From positions 1 through 64,000 of the forward strand of contig SSNP01000308.1 of NCBI GenBank assembly GCA_006937955.1: a stretch of DNA of 64,000 nt. The letters run 5' to 3'. Each line of letters starts with the position of its first letter. The stretch's first letter is position 1. Positions 56,720 to 64,000 of this stretch are shown here, one piece after another. The notes beneath the pieces are model-generated. The model had not been told where the DNA came from. It ran no database searches and worked only from the letters and a program-made list of their open reading frames with translations. The DNA is from Pachypanchax playfairii. Its lineage: Eukaryota; Chordata; Actinopteri; Cyprinodontiformes; Aplocheilidae. The position numbers were made by a program, and so were the translations under genes.

Positions 56720-57903
56720 CCCATAACAAAGGAAGCCCCGCCTTCGTGCTCTTTTTCGGTCAGGCTTTACGAGCTTTAACGCCTATGCGCTCTGACTGGC
56801 AGGCGTTATGAGCTTCAACTTCAAACGTCAAATTTGGAGCGTTATCAGCGTTGCTTGACGTTGACAAAGTGGCCGGTGTGAATGCACCATAAGACTCTGG
56901 TGGTCATGGCCCTTTCAGAAGTTTATCACCAGGTCGATGATCTCGTTCAACATTTTCCACAAACGCTCCACAAAAACCCTCTGTGTAGGAACGCCTTTCG
57001 AAAAACCTGTGCAAAGGTGCACCATGATCGAGGATTATTTACTTTGTATTTACTGCTTTTACAAGGACATAAAACAGACCATGATAAAAGTTGTTGTTTC
57101 TAGAAAATTACACTTAATTTCTCATTTTTCATGATGCATGAGGCAACATGGTACAACAGCTCTGCAAAGGTGGTATGGTCCCTTCTGACTCCCAGTCCAG
57201 CTCATATAACTGAATCTGGTAATGGTTGTAGAGGTTCTGCCTCTGGATCCATTCCTGCACCCACCAGCATGGCTGTCTTCACTCCAGGTCCTCAAAAGCA
57301 GCAGCTAAAGCTGTTAGATCTTCTCCATCCTGCAGCTGTAAAAGGTGCAGCTGGAGTCTTTCTGTATTATTGTCATCTTGAAAATTAGAAGCTTTTCCAC
57401 AAATTTCCGAGCAGATGTGATGATCAGTACACAGTATTTTGCAGATACTGGAACTCTGCCACTTATATTTCATGATAAAATGTGCTGACAGCCAGAGGAT
57501 CTTCAAAATGACTTGAAATTGCCATGAGTTGCACATTGGGAGGCGTTCGCTCACCTTATGACAATACATTTGTTACATCATCATTGGTAGACTGGAGGAA
57601 GGTTGCAACACATTCTTTGAAGAGAGCAAGAACTCTGCTGTCAACATACAGCTGAAGTTATTCCTGCTGCAGCCGTATCAACTACCTGTAACAGCCTGTC
57701 TCCAAGAATGTTCACAAACTCCAGATTTAGTAGGAAATGGAAGGATCATGTGAACGATGCATTCATACAGATCATTGTGACCGAGACTACCCAGGTGATG
57801 GGAGGCCACTCCCCAGTATCCCCAGGATGAGAGTATATGGAGTTAGGAACCCATGCTCAGCTGCACAGCAGTACCAAGTTGGTTGGTTGTATTAAAAACC
57901 TTG

Positions 57904-58530
57904 GAACAGGGGGATGTCTACTCTTGTGTGGCATCCCCTCTTCTTCTAACATCTGTCTGTAAACATCTGGGAAATGAGGAGACCAGCTGTTGGAATATTA
58001 GGAGAGGAGTGTAGTTGGATGTTCTTGTCTGATGCAGGATTCTAGCTGCTCAACAATCCTGGCTCTTTGTGGCCAGATGTTTTGTTTCATGATGCACCAA
58101 ATGTTTTCTACAGGTGAAAGTACTACAGTGATGACCAGCTGTGTGGTCCCACTCCTCTTTAGCCCACAGGTCTCATTGCATCTTTAACTGGTGTTTGTAG
58201 GTCAGACGGGGAACTCTGATGAAGTGATATCTGGAAGTGTTCTTGAGCTCATGCAGGAATGTTTAGTAGAGAACATTTTAAACATTTTTATCAAATTATT
58301 ACACAATTTTTACATATAGTTTGTCTCAGATTAGTAAACAGCTGCCTACTTTAACATCAGAGAGACTCTGTCTCTCTGAAACACACCTAGTTACACACAT
58401 AACACAGTTATGTGTCAGTTAACCTCATTTGTTGTCAAATGTTCCTACAGTTATTTTTGAGTTATACTAAATACGTTTTGAGCTCTTTGGTGTTCCTTAC
58501 AACGTTACTTAGATTTGTGGCTGCCTTCAA
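57904..58530 (+). repeat. Dispersed repeat C, copy 2
   Basis: It matches 5255-5930 in the same orientation: TTGGAACAGGGGGATGTCTA, GCATCCCCTCTTCTTCTAAC, GAGAGACTCTGTCTCTCTGA and GTTGTCAAATGTTC. Divergence is high, so both copies are old. The CAACCCCAATT terminus of copy 1 is missing here. Confidence 0.65.
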
Positions 58531-61500
58531 TTTCAAAAGGAGCTAATATTTTATACGAAATGATTAAATATCTCAGTTTCAACATCTGATAAGTTGTTCT
58601 TTATTAGGAATAAAATTGCACAATTGCACAATATTGTTTTATAATCTTTTAAAACTGTTTAAACACCACATAATGTGCTGTTTGTATTTAGTTGGAAATT
58701 GAAAAGGGAATTTCCACTTTAACCCTCTCAGGCTCAAATTAAGATTCAGTAACTGTTGCTAATCTGCAACATCTCCCTGGAGAAGGTTAACCAGTTTCAG
58801 TTATTTTGCACATTTTATAAGAAGTTGGGCTTTTGTTGGAGTGTTTGGTAAATGCCTGCCCTCTTGTTACCAAACCACTTGTTGTTAAGGACACAGCATT
58901 TGTTTTTGGGCACAACACAGGCACTGCTTCACATCTCACTCTTGATGTGTTACTGTGCACAGTAAAGAAATGCTGTGTTTTATTTACTGTTATATTACAA
59001 AGATGACACTCATTATACTGGTGTTAACCTGGATATTATGATGTGCCACATTTGCTGGTTTTCATTCCGTCATTAGTCCCTTCAAACATCACAAGTCGTG
59101 TATTTCTTCATGTTAGAATGCATGAAAAGAAAGCCAGATGATGGAAGTATGGGGCCCATTTAGGAGCAGTTGAAGCTCACTAACAGGGTTAGATCTGCAT
59201 ACTGTAAGGTCTCTGGCTGTGTGTGAGTGACCTAGCCAGTGTCATTGTGGGCTAATTACTGTAATAGAATCATATTAGCCACTGGAACAGCCTCCTCAGT
59301 GCAAAGTTATAAATTAATTAGCACCAGACTATTATCACATACATTATCATTAAGCTGCTGAGTTTTGCATGGATTAATACATGTGTATATACACAAAAAA
59401 TGCATATAGAACATGCACACATGTACACATGCACTCCATGACTACAAGTAAACTTACCTACATCACGATGCATGCACACACTTATTCTGGCACACACAAT
59501 TGATGATGTTTAGGATGCATTAAATTACAACCCTGTGCTTTTCTCATTGTTATGCAGAACTGATTTCCCTCCAGCAAGCACACACAAACACACACACGCA
59601 AAACATATTTATTTTCAGCCAAACGCTCATGAACAGTCAGCTTGTATCAGATTTTTTTCTCAGCTCAGAAAATCCTAGACACAAACACACAGAATCATAC
59701 CACAATGAATCTGGGCATCTGAAATATTTCTGTGGAAATATTTAACATTTAAAAAAATGATGTTAATCAATAAAGTTGAGAGGTTTGGTAAAAATGGAAT
59801 ACCGGTACTTGAATCTCTGATTTGCTACCTGAATCCAGACTAAATGTGTCTAAATCCAATCTGTATTTTGACACTGTACCATCCTGATCACAAGAAGAAA
59901 TGACTTGTTATGATAATATTCTTTGCTCCACACAAACAAGATGTTTTGCATATAAGGTCTTTTTAGAGTTACAAACAGTAATGCAAAGTATTTGAGGATT
60001 CATTTTTGCATTACTTTTGGGAATCAATTCCTTCACTTCAACAAACATTATTTACAGTAGAAGCAAACAATTTAAATGTATCGACACTTACAGAAATGTT
60101 CATACAGATGCTCGTGGAACATTTACATTTGGACTTAACACACGTTCCTTTTAGTTTCCCCCTTTCTGAAAACTGTGTCTTGCTGCTCCACTTCATCAGA
60201 TTTCTGCTTGATTCCAAGATATTAAAAGATATAGAACTATGATGCACATCATACTAATACTACTGTATGTTGTTATACGTTCTGGTGACATTCATGGTGA
60301 CGATCATGGTGACAAACTAGAATTGTAGTATACATTTTCTTTTCATAGTTTTAATTTTCACAGAAGCAGAAGAAAAAATTAAGAAAGGAAATGGAGTAAA
60401 AAGTAAAGGTGAGAAACTATAAGGGGAAAAAGGATATAATGAGGAACTGAGGAAAAGAACTGAAGAGTGGACTAATGACAGAACAGATAAAGAGAGGGAC
60501 CCACACTCTCTCTTTTCCTTTTTATCGTTCCATTAAAGTTTTATATCCATCTTTTTAATGTAATTTGGTCCCTATGAATTCCTGTCGCTGCAGAACAGAC
60601 AGACGGCTCCTGTGAACATAAACTCTAGCCGTGTTGGACAGCTCCCTTTCCTCTGTCTACTCCCATGTTCACACCAGCTAAGTGATCTAAGAGTGTGTGT
60701 GAGTGTGTGTGAGAGAGGTGTGAATTTCAGAATGCTCTGAAGAGCATGAATAAAGAGTAAGAGCAAAGCTCCACTTGAACAAAATGATCTTAGCAAAGCG
60801 GTCTTAGACAGTGTAAATGTGGGTGTATGTGTGTATGAACATTAAATAACATTAAAAACATTAAAGAATAATCCCTCTTCAACCAAACTGAACTGAAAGC
60901 CAAGTGAGACAGAGGGAAGTGTAAAGGGAAAGAAGCTACAGAAATGAGGTTAGAGGTAATGACAGAACACAAAGAATTCATGATATTTAATTAATTACAG
61001 ACTGCATTAATAAAAGATTCTTACACCTTTTTTTCCTGTATTTTAGTCACTCATGTCCAGAGATGTATAGCTGGATAATCCACTTTTCCTTTAATGTTAA
61101 CGAGATAACCAGTTATTATCTGGACTTAATTTAATTTAAACATGCACCAGGCCTACTATTCACAAGGATTCTCAAAATAAATACTTCATAGGGCAATCTA
61201 ATGTTTTAATGACAACTTTTTATTCTAATGAAGACATTTACATTGCTAAAACAAAGACCTCTCAAAAAGACCAAATTGAAAAGAAAAATGTTTGTTATTG
61301 ATCAACCATTGATACTGATACTAATACTGAAATATCATTGATAATGATAGAGTAAACCTAAAAAAAAACCTATAAAGTCAATGATATTTATGACTGTTAG
61401 TAGTTTAGCAGTGTGAGACTTGTCAGTCTTCTGTTGTTAAATTTTACTTTCATAATGATGAACCTGTTGTAGGTTTCATTATTCTTTTAACTAAGTTACA

Positions 61501-61559
61501 CAAAGTTCAGGAGGACAAAATAAGTTTATTTATTTCAGGTTTCAAATTTATTTTTTTTA

Positions 61560-61666
61560 TAAAGTGCCAGTTCATAACAAAGTCATTTCAAGACACTTTA
61601 CAGAAAATCAACCAATTAGTAATAAAACATTTCATATCTAAGGAATCAGCCGATTGGGTTGAATTG
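61560..61666 (+). repeat. Dispersed repeat H, left part (interrupted)
   Basis: AAAGTGCCAGTTCATAACAA and TTTCAAGACACTTTACAGAA resemble the 'gcgctttaca' opening of a common fish repeat. It is cut by the TTAA transposon and resumes at 62977. Confidence 0.55.
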
Positions 61667-62108
61667 TTAAAGGGATAGTTCGGTATTTTTCACATGAATC
61701 TGTATGGCATCACCGTCTGCAGTCTCGTGCAGACACACTGACTTACCCCCGACAGCGTCCTGTGAGCCGAATTTTCGTCCAGTTTTGGTCAAAGCGAAAG
61801 TAGTCCCGGCAGCTGTCCTGGGGTCAGCAAAGTAAAACGTTTTTCTTCCCAAAACAGTGTGTGTTCGAATAAGTGATTTATTTGCATAACAAAACCCTGG
61901 TAGTCCAAAAAGTCACACCTTGTAATTGCCTGGGACTACTTTCTCTCAAATGCGATCAGTGCGCGCTGTCACTGCTAACAGCTGTGCGCACTAGCCAACA
62001 ACTTTCATCAGTTGTTCGACAGTGTTTACAGAGTACAGACCTGCGACGCTTACGAGCTGGTTCGAGAGCTAGAGCGAGAAGTTCATCAGCTTCTAAAGAA
62101 ATATATGT

Positions 62109-62606
62109 TTATTTGAAAAAATGGTGCGCACTTGCGACTATCCAGACTGTACCAACAAAGATGTGAGTGAGTTTCCTCACACATCGGGTCCAGCTGCTCT
62201 GGGACGCTTCTTTCAGTTTATTTTCGGGACGTGGAAAAAAGTCACCCGCATGCAGGAGCGCAGGTAGATCATTATTGTTGGTGATGCAAACAGATGCAGA
62301 CGCGCCGGCCTCCTCGTCAATTGAGAGGTCTTGCATCTGTGGCATAACGAGGTCCCATTTGTGGCAACAGTAGCATTCCACCTCGGTCTGCATTACCTCG
62401 CACTTGAAACACGTACACCACCATTTGTCCGTCACCCGAGGTCTTGCAGCTCCAGCTGCGGCTTCACCTTCCACCTCTCTGTCCACCCTCTCTCTCTCTG
62501 CCCGTTCTACTTCCCTCTGATGAATATCCGTATATTCGGGTTCATATAGATATCCCCTTGGTTGTGTGCTGAAATCAATGCTTTCATCGTCGCTGTAGTC
62601 AGACAT
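62109..62606 (-). CDS. P2X7 cytoplasmic-tail-like protein, truncated passenger ORF of the transposon
   Basis: A 165-codon ORF starts 79 bp inside the right inverted repeat and reads inward. The N-terminus is acidic (MSDYSDDESIDF), followed by a charged EREVDREVE-like stretch. Then comes KWWCTCFKCEVMQTEVECYC with C-HKW, and later VCITNNND. This recalls the start of the P2X7 receptor 'ballast' domain: WCxCgxC, a CC pair, then CIT. In the family further Cys and His residues complete a zinc site; here the second half of the domain is missing. The last 50 or so residues read antisense through the THAP-like exon and look non-homologous. I infer a gene fragment kept by an internally deleted element, not a working protein. 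Resemblance is by eye only. Confidence 0.5.
   Translation of the reverse strand: MSDYSDDESIDFSTQPRGYLYEPEYTDIHQREVERAERERVDREVEGEAAAGAARPRVTDKWWCTCFKCEVMQTEVECYCCHKWDLVMPQMQDLSIDEEAGASASVCITNNNDLPALLHAGDFFPRPENKLKEASQSSWTRCVRKLTHIFVGTVWIVASAHHFFK
62121..62162 (+). pseudogene. THAP-like first exon of a lost transposase gene
   Basis: An ATG 162 bp inside the left inverted repeat starts MVRTCDYPDCTNKD, matching the opening of THAP zinc-finger domains (short N-terminus, C-x4-C, then Asn). It is followed directly by GTGAGT, a good splice donor. Read on unspliced, it runs to a stop at 62266 without the His and later Cys of a THAP domain. I infer exon 1 of a Kolobok-type transposase whose other exons were deleted. 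Confidence 0.45.
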
Positions 62607-62976
62607 GGCGCCGTTAACTTCCCAAACACTAAACTAAGTGGCTGAAACAGGTAGCCTAAGCTACCTGTCACCTAGCGGTTGCAGTGATCGCATTTGAGAG
62701 AAAGTAGTCCCAAGCAATTACAAGGTGTGACTTTTTGGACTACCAGGGTTTTGTTATGCAAATAAATCACTTATTCGAACACACACTGTTTTGGGAAGAA
62801 AAACGTTTTACTTTGCTGACCCCAGGACAGCTGCCGGGACTACTTTCGCTTTGACCAAAACTGGACGAAAATTCGGCTCACAGGACGCTGTCGGGGGTAA
62901 GTCAGTGTGTCTGCACGAGACTGCAGACGGTGATGCCATACAGATTCATGTGAAAAATACCGAACTATCCCTTTAA

Positions 62977-63240
62977 TTCATCTCAATCCTCCATCCTGAG
63001 CAGCACGATTGGTGACAGTCGAAAGGAACCACTTCCTTTTAACAGGAAGAAACCTGTAGCAGAACCCAACTGATGGGTGGCCTAAATTACACAAGTAAAT
63101 AAAACTACAGTCAGACTTGGACCCTCCATCCTGGGAATGAACAAGGTGATGACATAATGAAGAGGATCAACTCCTCTGAATCAAGGAAAAACTTTCTAGG
63201 AGAACCAAGTTCAGGGTGGCCAAATACCTCCTCCAGCTCT
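62977..63240 (+). repeat. Dispersed repeat H, right part
   Basis: GAGCAGCACGATTGGTGACA, CCTTTTAACAGGAAGAAACC and GTAGCAGAACCCAACTGATG match phrases of a high-copy fish repeat ('cttttaacaggaagaaacct...cagaacc'). The transposon at 61671-62972 separates it from its left part, so the transposon arrived later. Confidence 0.65.
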
Positions 63241-64000
63241 AATGTGACTATCGTAATAACTTGCTGTGAAAACTAACAAGTTATTTAAAATCCAGTAACA
63301 AGTCACATTTAGTAGCAAATGACATGACATCTGCTTGAAGTTTTCTATCCTGTGGTTTCCCCGACTTTACATTAAGTTCTTGTTCATGAACCAAACAGGC
63401 TGGTGACTCATATCGGGCAAAAAAAAAACCACATCACTGATTTACATAATCTTACAAAATAAATGACCACATTTCAGTTTAAAAGCTACACATTTCTCTT
63501 CTCATTTAGTAACTCATTTGTTCATCAGAAGGTCACTTACTTAGAATTAAGTTAATGATACTGAATCATTGATCTGATTTAAGGATAGTAACATTTTTGA
63601 ATGATTGACATGCCTTAGAAATCATGAACATTTGTAGCTAATGCACATGTCATATAGTTGTGATGTTCTGGTTACAGTTAAAGCTCATGACCTTGTTCAT
63701 GCTTCATCCTCTTTCTCACTGCCTCTTCAGTGAATCCTAAAGCCTCAATGACTTTAAATAATCTGTAGAAGAGTAAAGATATGAAATGCAATGTAAATTT
63801 GGACCATATTACTTGTCACGTTTTGACAGCTTGTTGCAAGCATCTTGATAGCAGGAAAGCTCAGCATTTGTTCTCATTATGAATCTGAGGAGCCTCAACT
63901 CACCTTCAAAAGACCATTCACACACACTGATACACACACATGCATGCTGGAGACCCTGTCCAAGGCTAAAATTTATAGTTCTCTTTTTCCTCATGGACAC

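Larger units (their letters stand above)
56205..56889. mobile_element. PIF/Harbinger-like element with a transposase N-terminal relic
   Basis: The ends GGTGCGTTCACACCGGCC and GGCCGGTGTGAATGCACC are inverted copies with one mismatch. TAA lies on both sides (56202-56204, shared with the preceding element, and 56890-56892). The minus-strand ORF at 56402-56719 supports the class. The interior has repeated GCGTT/AACGC words and a perfect 24-bp palindrome. Confidence 0.7.
61671..62972. mobile_element. TTAA-flanked DNA transposon with 288-bp inverted repeats (Kolobok-like)
   Basis: The left arm 61671-61958 and right arm 62685-62972 are reverse complements over 288 bp; I found one mismatch (TGCCTGGG versus TGCTTGGG). 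TTAA flanks both sides (61667-61670 and 62973-62976). Ends start AGGGATAG. TTAA targets fit Kolobok and piggyBac; the AGGG end and a THAP-like exon inside favour Kolobok, whose transposases carry THAP domains. The identical short ORF MGRKTFYF... in both arms is just the repeat read twice. The 726-bp middle carries two inward-facing gene starts, as expected of an internally deleted copy. Confidence 0.8.
54067..64000. other. Downstream ush2a intron (partial, 9.9 kb or more)
   Basis: No exon with the needed phase-1 start and FN3 pattern was found. It is crowded with transposons at 54788-56889, 57904-58530 and 61560-63240 (separate entries). A TAATTA-rich patch lies at about 59200-59345 and CA-rich strings at 59575-59600. 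Stretches 56900-57900, 59700-61540 and 63250-64000 are unassigned. Confidence 0.7.

Noticed and set aside
57279..57569. Minus-strand 96-codon ORF
   Set aside because: No family pattern and no terminal structure; left as unassigned intron sequence.
61667..61852. Short ORF beginning MGRKTFYF, repeated at 62791-62976 on the other strand
   Set aside because: It is the 288-bp inverted repeat of the transposon read in both arms and ends in the TIR tip; no domain pattern, so not a gene.
1..64000. CRISPR arrays, operons, rRNA genes or bacterial genes
   Set aside because: None is seen. Introns, splice sites, microsatellites and SINEs show a vertebrate nuclear genome.

Overview
The window is nuclear DNA from a vertebrate, most likely a teleost fish. 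Its protein-coding content is one stretch of a very large, multi-exon gene on the + strand, with GT-AG introns from 81 bp to 11 kb. The introns are filled with fish-type repeats: tRNA-derived SINEs, TTAA-flanked DNA transposons, PIF/Harbinger-like elements, a Tc1 relic, L2-like LINE pieces and CA microsatellites. I cannot name the species.

The gene is the usherin orthologue (ush2a). Twenty-two exons can be placed between 1854 and 54066. They total 3,201 coding bases (1,066 complete codons), the reading frame is intact, and codon phase matches at every junction. In order they encode the N-terminal half of a fibronectin type III (FN3) domain, two laminin G (LamG) domains, the C-terminal half of an FN3 domain, and six further FN3 domains. 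This is the middle of usherin. The 5' part of the gene lies left of the window and the 3' part (many more FN3 domains, membrane segment, PDZ-binding tail) lies right of it. Usherin is an extracellular adhesion protein of hair-cell ankle links and the photoreceptor periciliary region.

Layout: 1-1853 is upstream intron starting inside a dispersed repeat. From 1854 to 4637 are exons 1-2, followed by an 11-kb intron. From 15657 to 22746 are exons 3-7 (LamG1 and the start of LamG2). From 22828 to 26053 are exons 8-10 (LamG2 and the FN3 half-domain). From 27886 to 54066 are exons 11-22 (six FN3 domains, most with a C-x4-C cysteine pair). From 54067 to 64000 is about 9.9 kb without a recognisable exon, crowded with transposons.

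The two observations I would pursue first are these. (1) The two LamG domains appear to be inserted inside a single FN3 domain, whose halves lie on either side. (2) A young TTAA-flanked 1.3-kb transposon at 61671-62972 has 288-bp near-identical inverted repeats. It carries two inward-facing gene ends: a THAP-like first exon and an ORF resembling the cysteine-rich cytoplasmic tail of the P2X7 receptor. A nest of PIF/Harbinger-like elements at 54788-56889 is also well resolved.
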